64,000 bases of DNA from Bin55 sp028819195. Lineage in GTDB: Bacteria > Pseudomonadota > Gammaproteobacteria > Pseudomonadales > Azotimanducaceae. The stretch is from the NCBI GenBank assembly GCA_028819195.1, contig JAPPMF010000008.1, positions 62,001-126,000 of the forward strand. The letters run 5' to 3'. Both the position numbers and the translations under genes were made by a program. Shown in pieces: positions 27,001 through 36,724 of the stretch. Each line of letters starts with the position of its first letter. The first letter of the stretch is position 1. The notes beneath the pieces were generated by a model. That model saw only the letters and a program-made list of their open reading frames with translations. It had not been told where the DNA came from and ran no database searches.

Positions 27001-30000
27001 TTGGGTTTCGGTTCATCTAGCCATCCGTGTATGTCGTCAATGGCTTCAATTTGAATACGAGAAAGGTGTGAATAACCTTTCGAATCCACTATTTCAGCTT
27101 CAATTCGATATTGGGTTTCTGCAGTCGGTGTGAACTCACATGACGCCTTTTGTGGTTGAGAGATTATTTCACAGTCGAAGACTTCATTCCACTCGTACTC
27201 ACGGTATCCTGTTTTTTGTTCGCTGCCTTCGTAAACCGTGACCTTTACGACCTTTTCGGCTATTATCTTTTGGTCTTTGGAAACGACCAATACATTAATG
27301 GGCCAAGGCTTGTTCACGTGAACTTCTTGGTGGTATCCGACGGAATACATATCGTACCGGTCGGGTCTCTGTATGCCAACAAATTGATCGACACCGTAGT
27401 ATATAGCCGAAGCTCGTGTGGCGACATGTTTACCTCGATCGCTGGCAACCGCAGTTTCCGAGATCAACTCGCCATAGTAAATTCCACTATCCAGAGACTC
27501 GATAACGTAGGTGTTCTCTCCGAATGCGTCTAATTCAATCTTGTCTTCAGCCATTCTTTCGCCATACCACGCAACTGAACTTTCTTCATAGGTCCCACTG
27601 CTAAATTTCCAAAGATCGGTATCCACCAAGTCAATGGGTGGTTGTTCGGGGGAAATTTCAACCACAATCTGACCTTTGGCATTGGCATAAGGACCGCCTG
27701 CATGTAACTTAGCATCTGTTGTAATTGTTAGCGACTCTCCGCGTTCGTACCTGGTCGCATTGAGTTTTTGATTCACCCGGATAGGGTTGGTTTTAAATTC
27801 GAAGACTTCAAACTCACCTCCATTTGCGATTCGGATCCCCTCCGTCCTCGACCTGCGAGCCTTATAACCAACATGTGAACACACAGTTGAGAGCGGTTTG
27901 AGGGGATCGTATACCAAAATCAACTGATACTCTCCCAATGTCGTGCGGTCATTCAATTTAAACTTCGCGTGATATGCTCCAAACTCGTTCAGAGAGAGAG
28001 AGTCGATTTCGTAAGTACGATCTTCCGGACCATCAACGCAAAGACCGAAGTGGCCTGCTTTTGGAATCACCCTTTGTTCGTCGTATTTTCGACGAACATA
28101 TCCTTTGACCTGAACAGTATCACCGCGCCGGTACAACTTCTGTCCAGTTGTTGCCCAATGATCCACATCCTCGTCAAAATCTATACGGTAAGGTCTTTGC
28201 AAAAGGTAACTGTAGGAGAGTGGTAAAAACGCTAGATCTTCATCCTTGTTTATACGTACAAAATAGCTGATAGCTCGATCCCAACCTGGATCAAAGGTTT
28301 CGAAGCCTGGTAAGACTAAGAGACCGTTACCATCTGTCGACCCGGAGTAAATCTTAGCTTGAGGTTCGAAAAAGTCAGCCATGGTACTTTCGTAGAAGTC
28401 GACGGTTGCATTCGCAACAGGTTCCCCGGTCTGCAAATCCAAAACCCACGCAACACTTCTGTATTCACCCAATTTGTAAAAGACCGAATATGGAGTAACC
28501 TGAGCAAAGAAATTTTCTTCTAGTTGATCGACTGTCCCAGCAAATCTTGGTTTACTGACAATTTTCCCGCGCATGACTCCCGAGGACGAGTCTAGCGCAT
28601 CTCGTAGACCAAGAAACTGTATTTCCTCAACATCGTTTTGATCAGGGCTTGGGCGAGTGAATGTTTGATCTTTCCGAACTCCATGCAAATCAATGGTATC
28701 GTAATTTATTGTGATGTCGTCTACATTTTGAAGATACATCTTTGGGTCAAACCTAGTGTGAGTAGCCGCGACTAAAGTAGTTGCCTCCAAACTCACTTTA
28801 GGTGCAAGACGAGAGGTTCGAATAGCAAATTCATTAAGTCCGACCAACGGTCGCCCGAAACCATCGTACACGGGTAAAACACTCGGATATATATCCTCAA
28901 GAGCTACCTGAGGAGGTTCTGGAGCGACTACGAATTGATAGGTCTCATTGGGGGCAAATTCTCCTTTTACCGTGTAATGTATACCTTCAAAACCCTCTAG
29001 GTTGGGGGTATACCAATTGCGATACCCAGAGTCATCGACTAGGCTAGTGGATGGTTGGGTCTGAACGTAATCAAAAATTTCGCTCTCTGCAAACCGAGAA
29101 CTGAAAGTGAGGATAATCGGTGACGAGATACTACAATGGGGAATGTCAGGCTTACCGGCTTCGAAATACAAAACATTTTCAAACACGTCGTGACAACCAA
29201 ATCCTAGCAATCGAAACTCATCGGCGTAGGTAGTAATCGAAGGATCGAATACCAAGCGTTCTTTCGACTTCAGATTACCGGTCGCTCCTGCTACACCAGA
29301 CGCCAATACAACAGAGACCTTCGAACTAGGTGAAAGCAGCTCATCAGGCAGCAGTAGTACGGCGCGCCCCCGTATAAAATCATCCGCATTCAGATACTCT
29401 CTCTCAGTCCCAAAATAGTCGTCGTTGAGAGTCGATCTGAACTGCCGGTCATCTCGTTTGATTGAGGTAGGTATGGTCCGGCCAGAGACTTCATCGAACA
29501 GAAAGACTTTATTATGAAGTTCATCGCGTTCAATGTCCTGGTTGAACCAAACTGTTATGATTGGTTGAGTAGGAGAGATCCATGAAACGAGGCTGGCCCT
29601 CCAAATAGCAGGTGTAATTGTCTCAAACACATGAACGTATTCTTGTTCGAGAGTTTTACCACGTGGTGTCTGAATTCCTGGAAGTACAGTAACCTGATAC
29701 CTGGTCGATACCTCCAACGTTGCATCGCTTTGTAAATCACACTTTAACGTGTTCAATTTCACCCAATTCCACTCGCAATCGAGCGCTGGTTCAACCTCAA
29801 CTGGAACGACATCATCGATAAAAATCGAAGCACCGAGTGAGACTATATTTTGATTAAACTCTATCGTAATCTGATCGGTAGTTTGAACCTCGGAACCCGT
29901 TGGGTAAATTGCTCGGACTTTTAAAGGTTTATCTGTAGCATTGCTTTGTGCATAGAGCCCACAGGACAGGATTCCAATAACTATCAAAACCAAAAATTTC

Positions 30001-30008
30001 ATTGCCAT
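24042..30008 (-). CDS. Alpha-2-macroglobulin family protein, copy A (thioester type)
   Basis: Giant exported protein of 1988 residues in the bacterial alpha-2-macroglobulin family, which trap and inhibit proteases. Signal peptide MAMKFLVLIVIGILSCGLYA, probably cleaved after YA; the SC is not in a good lipobox. Ig-like and macroglobulin domains follow, including LAWVLDLQTGEPVANATVDF-type MG3, VQVKGYVRRKYDEQRV and a bait-like region, then WKPSVIATGERTNLEFELPDNLTSWKV. The thioester motif CWEQ is present (Cys1464, Gln1467) and is followed by an alpha/alpha-toroid thioester domain and a receptor-like C-terminus. It pairs with a paralogue 29 bp upstream. The usual partner, penicillin-binding protein 1C, is not nearby. 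Confidence 0.92.
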   Translation of the reverse strand: MAMKFLVLIVIGILSCGLYAQSNATDKPLKVRAIYPTGSEVQTTDQITIEFNQNIVSLGASIFIDDVVPVEVEPALDCEWNWVKLNTLKCDLQSDATLEVSTRYQVTVLPGIQTPRGKTLEQEYVHVFETITPAIWRASLVSWISPTQPIITVWFNQDIERDELHNKVFLFDEVSGRTIPTSIKRDDRQFRSTLNDDYFGTEREYLNADDFIRGRAVLLLPDELLSPSSKVSVVLASGVAGATGNLKSKERLVFDPSITTYADEFRLLGFGCHDVFENVLYFEAGKPDIPHCSISSPIILTFSSRFAESEIFDYVQTQPSTSLVDDSGYRNWYTPNLEGFEGIHYTVKGEFAPNETYQFVVAPEPPQVALEDIYPSVLPVYDGFGRPLVGLNEFAIRTSRLAPKVSLEATTLVAATHTRFDPKMYLQNVDDITINYDTIDLHGVRKDQTFTRPSPDQNDVEEIQFLGLRDALDSSSGVMRGKIVSKPRFAGTVDQLEENFFAQVTPYSVFYKLGEYRSVAWVLDLQTGEPVANATVDFYESTMADFFEPQAKIYSGSTDGNGLLVLPGFETFDPGWDRAISYFVRINKDEDLAFLPLSYSYLLQRPYRIDFDEDVDHWATTGQKLYRRGDTVQVKGYVRRKYDEQRVIPKAGHFGLCVDGPEDRTYEIDSLSLNEFGAYHAKFKLNDRTTLGEYQLILVYDPLKPLSTVCSHVGYKARRSRTEGIRIANGGEFEVFEFKTNPIRVNQKLNATRYERGESLTITTDAKLHAGGPYANAKGQIVVEISPEQPPIDLVDTDLWKFSSGTYEESSVAWYGERMAEDKIELDAFGENTYVIESLDSGIYYGELISETAVASDRGKHVATRASAIYYGVDQFVGIQRPDRYDMYSVGYHQEVHVNKPWPINVLVVSKDQKIIAEKVVKVTVYEGSEQKTGYREYEWNEVFDCEIISQPQKASCEFTPTAETQYRIEAEIVDSKGYSHLSRIQIEAIDDIHGWLDEPKPKEFVELELTCNNSKVEVGDLIQCAVENHFDSSPILVTVERSGVLDEWLVRLDDVNSVLEFEVFETYAPHFRLSVLSTAPRTTEGHVGNFYQGDFYQIATAEFEIEDPRVIPFTFSVATDRETYSPRDTVKLSITSESPYGRSIPVEYAIAVVDEALLDLSGGGEDYYDPTKKIWDIDVNGVQTYGLIEKLMNTSRTITKTKTSFRDRGGIMYSMVGPYEDPHLNEKLANSETRRVDRLIAYWKPSVIATGERTNLEFELPDNLTSWKVMVMAVSINDRFGFGSTTFGSIKDTEIRAVAPNVVTEGDKFHIGASIYNRANRHRTLTVELHATGQLSTEGENSYRERLRFAPKERKLVTIFVEADYSPIDLHNYQNFGEISVVASAGDRRDMDALAMNIPVRSSRFPVSSVVYGTLEGDLTSIPFEVPKQLVDQNGELTFSLATDERVNLDGVFRYIRDYRYPCWEQRLTRALLAMQYLRIEDKGGEHGIQWSDAEEIITTVLDEAISYQAPNGGMAFFEPTDANVSPYLSAYTLIAFAWLAEAGHDIPQSIKHDLAGFLRDYMTWDSKDLDYRTPNEEKELLSHFQATVGAVVLHALATTGELSERELIAHSEHLEQMDLFGLSQYLLATLEIDPKLQQIDEIFTRIMNHRSLVDGVVEFIEYVPLSSGIRLLHSDTRSLCSILESLTKLSEFSLPGLDLGELKELANSVRYVRNSLPHWMSTQDNVFCTQAMLKFSDFMSSQVGEFVATADLSSQNLGTTTRIADGWQFNLETTRLQKRYSLLPEMLGTHGTIGISRQGKGTAFYNVELSYLTTADENLNRYSGFEIHREYVVYRNQEAHILQPGDHVKKGEIVLVNLYLNNRFDRYFVVVDDTVPGGLEPVNYELGTASRFDASRGRQYVLPTSQWFEGFEDASPGRWAFSYHELGLQNVRYFAERISRGRYHLQWVGQVIAPGEFTAIPTHVEEMYRPVMFGKSEPWTLFVKDN

Positions 30009-30037
30009 AGGTGCTTCCTTAGACTAGAATGTAATGT

Positions 30038-33000
30038 TCAATGCTCAACAGTCAATGTCCAGGATTCTGATTTACCGAACATAACTGGACGATACATCTC
30101 TTCAACATGTGTCGGGATCACCGTGAATTCACCAGATGTGATCACTTGGCCAATCCACTGCAAATGATACTTTCCTCGCTCTAGTTCTTCGGCAAAATAA
30201 CGTACGTTTTGAAACCCTAGTTCTCTGTGTCTAAAACCACGTATATCATATAAATCCCAAAACACATTTGAAATAGTGTAATCTGCCCAAACTCTGCGGG
30301 CTAGTCGAAAATCTTCATAAAATTTACTCGACGGCAAGATGTCATCGACATCTTGAGAATCCATAAACCGAGATTCGGTTCCTAGTGCAAAATTGACTGG
30401 TTCGATTCCACCCGGTACCGTATCGTCAACCATAACAAAAAACCGATCGGACTTATTGTTCAAATACAGATTGACATAGATGATATCGCCTCTTTCTACG
30501 GAATTTCCGGGATTGAGAATAGAAGTTTCTTGACCTCGAAGTACGACATACTCACGATGGATTTCAAAACCAGAAAACCGATTTAGATCGTCGTCAGCTT
30601 TGCTCAGATACGACAATTTCACATTGTAAAACGCGGTACCGTTTCCTTGGCGTGCGATATCAATTGTGCCATTGGTACGTAGTAACTGCGGTTGCAAGGA
30701 AAATCGAGTCTGCAACTTTGTGGTCTCGGCGTTAAACTGCCAAGCATCGGCAATGCGCGTAGTTTGCCCAGTATCCTGTCTACGTAAATCAACAGTAGCA
30801 AAAATTTCGTCGAAGTTGCTACCAACAAAATCCGAATACTCGAGCATCGCATTAGTACAAAAAACATTGTCTTGTGTACTCATCCACCGTGGCAAATTGT
30901 CCCGTGCATATCGTACAGCGTTTGCTAACTCCTTCAATTCTCCAATATCTATACCCTGGGTAGTCTTTGCGGACATCACGGTTAATGCTTCAAGTACCGA
31001 ACAGAGAGATCTAGTGTCTGAATGTAACATGCGCACATACGCTAAAGGAACTGCGTTCTCTCTGAATTCCACTGCCCCGTCGACCAACGAACGATGATTC
31101 ATAATGCGTGTGAAAATTTTGTCGATCAAAGGCATAGTTGGATCGACTTTCAATGCCGCGAGCAGGTAATGTGACAATCCAAATAGATGTAGTTGATGGA
31201 TCTGTTCGGAGTAAACATCTAGCTCAGCTACTCCGAGTTCACCAGAAATCGACAGTGCATGTAAAAGCAAACTACCGATAGTTGCTTGATATCCTGAAAG
31301 CACAGTCGAATTTTGTTCTGAAGGCCACCCATACTCATCAGTCAAATCCGACGCCAAATACTCTTTCAGATATCCAATCAATTTTTCGTTGACTTTGCGA
31401 GGCACGTCATACCCAGCTTCTGCTAACCAAGCAAAGACAATGGCTGTATACGCCGACAAGTACGGTCGAGCTGCATCATCCCGAGGGGCGAAGAAAGCCA
31501 TACCTCCATTGGGTGCTTGATGATCGACCGCTGCTGCTAGAAGCTGACCGATGATTTCTTGTGCTTCATGCCACTCGACACCGTGCTTGTCCCCCTCAGC
31601 TTCAAGACGTAAATAATGCAATGCCAAAACCGCTTTCGTCAAATGTTGTTCCCAACAAAAATACGGGTAGTCTCGGACGTATTGAAACACCCCGTCGAAA
31701 TTGACTTTTTCTTCAGTGGTTAAAGAAAGGTTTAATTCTCCGGTTTGATCAACCAATTTTTCCGGTACTTCTAAAGGAATGGACGTTAAATCCCCGGTTA
31801 GAGCTCCATAAACGACACTCGAAACGGGAAAACGACTGGTTCGTACCGGAATGCGGACATCAAGTGCATCGTGATCATGGCGATCACGTACACGGGCGAC
31901 AAATCTAATTTCCCCTGTTTGTTGCAAATTCTGAAAGTCCACTGGTAACTCACCTGCAACTAACGGAATGGTCACAACTTTACGCTCCTGTGGGTCAAAG
32001 CGAATTCGTTCTCTAAATTCACTGTTGACGGTGTCTGCAAGCAACCCATCAGCGCTTAATTCGACTAATAAATTTCGTTCACGATTGGCGCGATTGTAAA
32101 TGGATGCACCAACATGAAAAGTGTCTCCTTCTGTCACTACGTTGGGTGAAACTGTTCGAATTTCAGTATCCTTCACTGAATTGAATGTGGTCGAAGCAAA
32201 TCCAAATCGATCATCAGTCGATGCTGCCATTACAACCACTTTCCAACTCGTTAAGTTGTCCGGTAACACAAACTCTAGTTCAGCTGGTTCGTCGGTCGCG
32301 ATCACCGAAGGATTCCAGTAAGCAATAAACTTATTTACGCGCCTTGTTTTCGAGTCGGTCGTTTTCTGAAAGGATTTAAGTTCACCAGAAGCACGCAGAC
32401 CACTTCCAGTAGCTACTATTTCCTCCATTGAAGCAACCCGGTTTATGACTCCTGAAATAGTCTCGCTAGACCTTTTAACCAACTTCCGCACTGAAGTCTT
32501 CAGCAGGTGGATCAAACCGAAGGTCTGAACGAGGTCAGTTCTGACTGACCACTGCTTCTGAGTAGGGTCGTAATACTCTTCACCAGCTTGACTCAAGTCC
32601 ATCAGAGCTTCGTCAATGACAGCAACAGCATACTCTACCGGTGTTGTTGTTTCCCCCTTAATGGTTAATTTCACCGTATCTCGAGGACTGTAGGTAGACT
32701 TATCCGACGACACACTGACCTCTAACGGAATCAATCGCGAATCTTCAAGCTCAAATCTGGCACTCGCGAATCGATAAAAACTGGAATATTTTTGATCGCC
32801 GGCATCAAGTCTGGCGATGGCAATAACTGAGAGTTTGAAATGGGGGGCGTAAGTTTCTGCAACCGAAAACTCAATAACTGGTTTTCTAGGATTTAGCTCA
32901 GTAATCCATTGATCGACAATACCTGCCCGTTCAATCGTCACGAGAACCGGTGTCGAATCAAAATAGTTCTTAACTTCACATTTGATCACATCGCCAACTG

Positions 33001-36000
33001 CAACTTGCTGAGAATTACAGTGCAACTCGAGCTCGACCCTTTCTTCTTCACGTTCAAGTTTACGCTCAATTGCGACGAAGTGGACTTCAGATTGGTGTGG
33101 ATTTCCCTTGGAATCTACAATTTTGGCTTGAACTTTGTAATAGTTTTCCGTGCGTGGGGTGAAGTCACAAGATTCTGCTTGTTCGGTTGAAATCACCTCG
33201 CAGTCAAACACTCGATACCAAGGATAGCTATAGTCTGATCTTTGTTTGCCGCGCTGATAAACTGTAATACTGACGGCTTTATCGGGTACAATAGCGTTAT
33301 CTTTCGAAACCACCAATACGTTGATAGGCCAGGGCTCGCCGACTGGAATGCGTCGATTGATTGGATACCAGTAGTTCGAACCAGCCGGTCGTCTAATGCC
33401 TACAAATTGATCGACTCCGAAATACGGTACCGAAGAACTGACCGCGACGTATTTGCCACGATCACTCGCGACTGCTGTTTCCACAGTGATTTCACCATAG
33501 TAAAAGTCACTAGTGAGCGATTCAATGGTGTATTCGTTGAATCCTTTAGAATTGAGTTCAAACTCATCGAAAACGATATTAACTTCCCGCCAATAGGTCC
33601 TATCGCTGCCATAACGTCCCGCACTGAACTTATACTCGTAATCATCATCTACCTTAACCGGTGGAGTCTTCGACGTAATTGATACATGTACTCGACCGGG
33701 GGCATTAGCATACGGATCACCCGCATGTAATTCAGCAGTTGTGGTAATGAGCATGGCGTCTTCACGGTCATAATGTGCTGCATCAAATGTTTGGGTGACA
33801 CGAATGGGATTGGTTTTGAATTCGTGAACTTCAAACTTGCCGCCTACTCTGAACTGAATAATTTGAACATTTTTGTCCTCGTCTTCATAAGGAACTGAGT
33901 CCGATCTTGCCAGTTCCAACGCCGAGTAAACGTCTACTTCGTCATAGTCTCTTACCGCTACCCTACAGACTTCCGCTAAGGACGAATCCGGGGCGTAAAC
34001 CAGCACAATTTTGTATTCGCCTAACGTCGTCTGCTTGTTCAACTTGAGAATCGCATCATATGCACCAAACTCATTCACCGTGACATCGTTTATTTCGTAC
34101 TCGTGTTCTCTTGGTCCGCTGACACAAAGGGCAAAGTGACCTTCTTGAAGAATTTCCCTCTGTTCATAGCGATCGCGACGAACATAACCCTTGATATGCA
34201 CCGTATCACCCGGCTGATAAAGTTTCTGAGAGGTTGTCGCCCAATGATCAACATAGTCAGTGAAGTCCATCCCTGAGAAACCAAACTGATAGTCATCTAC
34301 CACAGGTAGGATTGCCTGACCATGGTCCGTTTCAACGTGCAAAAAGTACGCGGTACATTCACGATCCTCGTCACATTCTTCATCCAAGTCATGATCGACT
34401 AAGTCCCAATTAGGATCGAACGTTTCAAAACCGGGCAGAACAACAACACCATCTGTGTTTGTTGTCCCCATCATAATAGCTGAATCTGATTTAGAGAGCT
34501 TGGTCGAAACACTCTTAAAGAACTCGATTTCCGCATTAGCGACGGGTTCACCCGTTTGAAAATTCACAACCCACGCTAAAGTGCTGAGTGCACCTACTTT
34601 GAAGAAAACTGAATAGGGTGTTGCTTGAGCAAAAAAGTTATGTTCTAACTTTTCTTGCCGATATTCAAACATTGCACTTCCGACAATAGTGCCATACATT
34701 ACACCTGAAGCAGAACGAAGAGCTGATCTCAGGCCCAACGGTTGCTTTTGAACAACATCGATTTGATCGAGGTTCGGTAGTTGTAGCGTCTGATTTCGAA
34801 CGACACCTTGTTCGTCGAACAAGTCATAAGTAACCGATACATCTTCCACGTTTTGTAGAGAGAGCAATGGGTCATAAGCGTCAGCAGAATCGACGACTAA
34901 CGGATAACGAGTCAAAAATATGCTAGGAGAACGATGAGCAGTTTTGAACGCGATTTGATTGGATCCGATTAGGGGTCTTCCAAATCCATCTTTGAGATCT
35001 GCAAGCGACGACTGGTTACCCCCTTCTACTGATTGCGCAGGTTCCGATTTAACTTCTAGGAGATAGTTGGTATCTGGGGCTAGTGTACTTTGATGGCCAT
35101 ATCGTGAACTAGGGAACCTTGGTCCTAAACGCGGATAAATATTGATATCTGCATTGGGTTGGAGCTGAACATAGTCACTAAATCTGATATCGCCGAGAAG
35201 TGACGAGAACTCTAACGAAATTGATCTCTGGACAGCACATAGAGAATCTAATGTTTGATCAATTTCAATATATAGTGGTTCACCGTGGATGTCTCGACAA
35301 TGGAGTCCCAGCAAACGAAATTCCTCCGCAAACGTGGTAATCGATGTATCAATAACTGAACGTTTTGTTGATTTTAGTTGACCCGAAGCGCCTGAAACCC
35401 CTGCCGATAACACAACCGAGACTTTTGATTCGAAAGATAAGTTCTCGTCAGGTAGAACCATCACCGAATCGTCTTGCGTAAACCGACGTTTATATAAATA
35501 ACGTTTCGAACGACCGAAGTAATCGTCTCTAAGACTCCGTTCTAAATCATATGAATGCTGCTTTATTGTGGTTGGTATTTCTTTACCAGAAACTTCATCG
35601 TAAAGGTACACGTTTCCGAGTAATTGTTCCCGGGTAAGTTCTTGGTTGAACTGAACTTTTAAGATTGGTTGATTCGGAGACATCCACGAGACTAGGTTAA
35701 CGCGGTGAATCGCAGGTGTGATTGTCTCAAATACATGTACGTGTTCTTGCTCAAGTGATTGACCTCGGGGCGCTTCAATTCCGGGAAGCACAGTTATCTG
35801 ATATCTGGTGGATGGAGCAAGTCTGGAATCAAACGGTAACTCGCACTTGAGAGTGTTCAACTTAACCCAATTCCATTCGCACTCGAGAGTTGGTTCAATA
35901 ATGATCGGTACCGTATCGTCAGTAAACATTGATTTACCAAACGATATCATGTTTTGATTAAATTCAATAGTAATACTATCGCCTAAAGCTACTTCTGTCC

Positions 36001-36112
36001 CCGTTGGGTAAACAGCACTCACCCTTAAAGGCTTATCGGGACTACCGGTTTGTGCATATAGGCCAGAAGCAATGATTCCGAAAAAAATCAAGAGTAGTCT
36101 TTTCTGTGTCAT
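30038..36112 (-). CDS. Alpha-2-macroglobulin family protein, copy B (thioester type)
   Basis: Paralogue of copy A, 2024 residues, same domain order and clearly similar along the whole length (for example the shared VYPTGTEV-like N-terminus, TRYQITVLPGI, the A-HYRE/FTTT-like MG regions and the C-terminal HVEEMYRPVMFGKSE). Signal peptide ends near ASGLYAQ. A good Shine-Dalgarno (AGGGGG) precedes ATG 36112. The thioester motif is CWEQ with Cys1486 and Gln1489. Differences concentrate in the N-terminal 600 residues and in the presumed bait region before the FELEDSRLIP segment, as expected if the two copies trap proteases with different specificity. Probably the first gene of a two-gene operon. 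Confidence 0.92.
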   Translation of the reverse strand: MTQKRLLLIFFGIIASGLYAQTGSPDKPLRVSAVYPTGTEVALGDSITIEFNQNMISFGKSMFTDDTVPIIIEPTLECEWNWVKLNTLKCELPFDSRLAPSTRYQITVLPGIEAPRGQSLEQEHVHVFETITPAIHRVNLVSWMSPNQPILKVQFNQELTREQLLGNVYLYDEVSGKEIPTTIKQHSYDLERSLRDDYFGRSKRYLYKRRFTQDDSVMVLPDENLSFESKVSVVLSAGVSGASGQLKSTKRSVIDTSITTFAEEFRLLGLHCRDIHGEPLYIEIDQTLDSLCAVQRSISLEFSSLLGDIRFSDYVQLQPNADINIYPRLGPRFPSSRYGHQSTLAPDTNYLLEVKSEPAQSVEGGNQSSLADLKDGFGRPLIGSNQIAFKTAHRSPSIFLTRYPLVVDSADAYDPLLSLQNVEDVSVTYDLFDEQGVVRNQTLQLPNLDQIDVVQKQPLGLRSALRSASGVMYGTIVGSAMFEYRQEKLEHNFFAQATPYSVFFKVGALSTLAWVVNFQTGEPVANAEIEFFKSVSTKLSKSDSAIMMGTTNTDGVVVLPGFETFDPNWDLVDHDLDEECDEDRECTAYFLHVETDHGQAILPVVDDYQFGFSGMDFTDYVDHWATTSQKLYQPGDTVHIKGYVRRDRYEQREILQEGHFALCVSGPREHEYEINDVTVNEFGAYDAILKLNKQTTLGEYKIVLVYAPDSSLAEVCRVAVRDYDEVDVYSALELARSDSVPYEDEDKNVQIIQFRVGGKFEVHEFKTNPIRVTQTFDAAHYDREDAMLITTTAELHAGDPYANAPGRVHVSITSKTPPVKVDDDYEYKFSAGRYGSDRTYWREVNIVFDEFELNSKGFNEYTIESLTSDFYYGEITVETAVASDRGKYVAVSSSVPYFGVDQFVGIRRPAGSNYWYPINRRIPVGEPWPINVLVVSKDNAIVPDKAVSITVYQRGKQRSDYSYPWYRVFDCEVISTEQAESCDFTPRTENYYKVQAKIVDSKGNPHQSEVHFVAIERKLEREEERVELELHCNSQQVAVGDVIKCEVKNYFDSTPVLVTIERAGIVDQWITELNPRKPVIEFSVAETYAPHFKLSVIAIARLDAGDQKYSSFYRFASARFELEDSRLIPLEVSVSSDKSTYSPRDTVKLTIKGETTTPVEYAVAVIDEALMDLSQAGEEYYDPTQKQWSVRTDLVQTFGLIHLLKTSVRKLVKRSSETISGVINRVASMEEIVATGSGLRASGELKSFQKTTDSKTRRVNKFIAYWNPSVIATDEPAELEFVLPDNLTSWKVVVMAASTDDRFGFASTTFNSVKDTEIRTVSPNVVTEGDTFHVGASIYNRANRERNLLVELSADGLLADTVNSEFRERIRFDPQERKVVTIPLVAGELPVDFQNLQQTGEIRFVARVRDRHDHDALDVRIPVRTSRFPVSSVVYGALTGDLTSIPLEVPEKLVDQTGELNLSLTTEEKVNFDGVFQYVRDYPYFCWEQHLTKAVLALHYLRLEAEGDKHGVEWHEAQEIIGQLLAAAVDHQAPNGGMAFFAPRDDAARPYLSAYTAIVFAWLAEAGYDVPRKVNEKLIGYLKEYLASDLTDEYGWPSEQNSTVLSGYQATIGSLLLHALSISGELGVAELDVYSEQIHQLHLFGLSHYLLAALKVDPTMPLIDKIFTRIMNHRSLVDGAVEFRENAVPLAYVRMLHSDTRSLCSVLEALTVMSAKTTQGIDIGELKELANAVRYARDNLPRWMSTQDNVFCTNAMLEYSDFVGSNFDEIFATVDLRRQDTGQTTRIADAWQFNAETTKLQTRFSLQPQLLRTNGTIDIARQGNGTAFYNVKLSYLSKADDDLNRFSGFEIHREYVVLRGQETSILNPGNSVERGDIIYVNLYLNNKSDRFFVMVDDTVPGGIEPVNFALGTESRFMDSQDVDDILPSSKFYEDFRLARRVWADYTISNVFWDLYDIRGFRHRELGFQNVRYFAEELERGKYHLQWIGQVITSGEFTVIPTHVEEMYRPVMFGKSESWTLTVEH

Positions 36113-36629
36113 GACAGTCCCCCTCAGAGGTTCCTATTTGTTCGTTCCGTATGTACAGTTTTGTCATTCCGAACTGGATTCAGAGTTTTAAGTACCTGAA
36201 GCAACATGTAATTGGTTTGAGCGTTAGCGCTACGAACTTTCAGCATCAATCACTTGTTTCGTGTCTTTTTTCCGATATAAGACCAGTTCAGAGAAACATC
36301 CACAATTATGTCTTAAAACGGTTTCCCCACAAACAAAAAATGGAATTACTTTATGTTGACAATTCATTTTATCGACTTTATTTACGTCCTGTGACCATAA
36401 AAATGTTTCTATGGGAGAGCAAATTTTGTTACATTTCGTTGTAAGGATCTGATTTACTACCTTCGTATTGACCGAGTAAACAATGTTAAAGAAAAGATCT
36501 CAACGTGCGTCGAATTTACACTATTCCGTCTGTTACATTGATCTTATTGGTCGACTCACTTCAAGTATTCGAAGTATGTGAATGTTTGATTGCTAAAATT
36601 TTTGTCCTTGAGTAGAGGTTTGAAATCTA
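36113..36629. other. Intergenic region upstream of the alpha-2-macroglobulin pair
   Basis: About 515 bp between the minus-strand alpha-2-macroglobulin operon and plus-strand tRNA-Leu. A TTGACA box (36356-36361) with a 17-bp spacer and TATTTA (36379-36384) reads toward the tRNA but lies far upstream. The palindrome TAGCGCTA is at about 36225-36235. A 97-codon open frame at 36151-36444 lacks a start signal and family features, so I treat it as non-coding. Confidence 0.5.
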
Positions 36630-36714
36630 GCCCAGGTGTTGGAATTGGCAGACAAGCAGGATTTAGGTTCCTGTGCCTTCGGGCGTGAGGGTTCGACTCC
36701 CTCCCTGGGCACCA
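36630..36714 (+). tRNA. tRNA-Leu (UAG)
   Basis: 85-nt class II tRNA with encoded CCA. Acceptor stem GCCCAGG/CCTGGGC, anticodon stem CAGGA/TCCTG around loop TTTAGGT (anticodon UAG), long variable arm TGCCTTCGGGCG and T arm GGTTCGACTCC. It lies ten bases before the phosphopantetheinyl transferase gene. Confidence 0.96.
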
Positions 36715-36724
36715 CTAACAGACG

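Noticed and set aside
36151..36444. 97-codon open frame upstream of tRNA-Leu(UAG)
   Set aside because: No start signal or recognisable domain; composition like intergenic DNA and it overlaps the likely promoter area of the alpha-2-macroglobulin operon.
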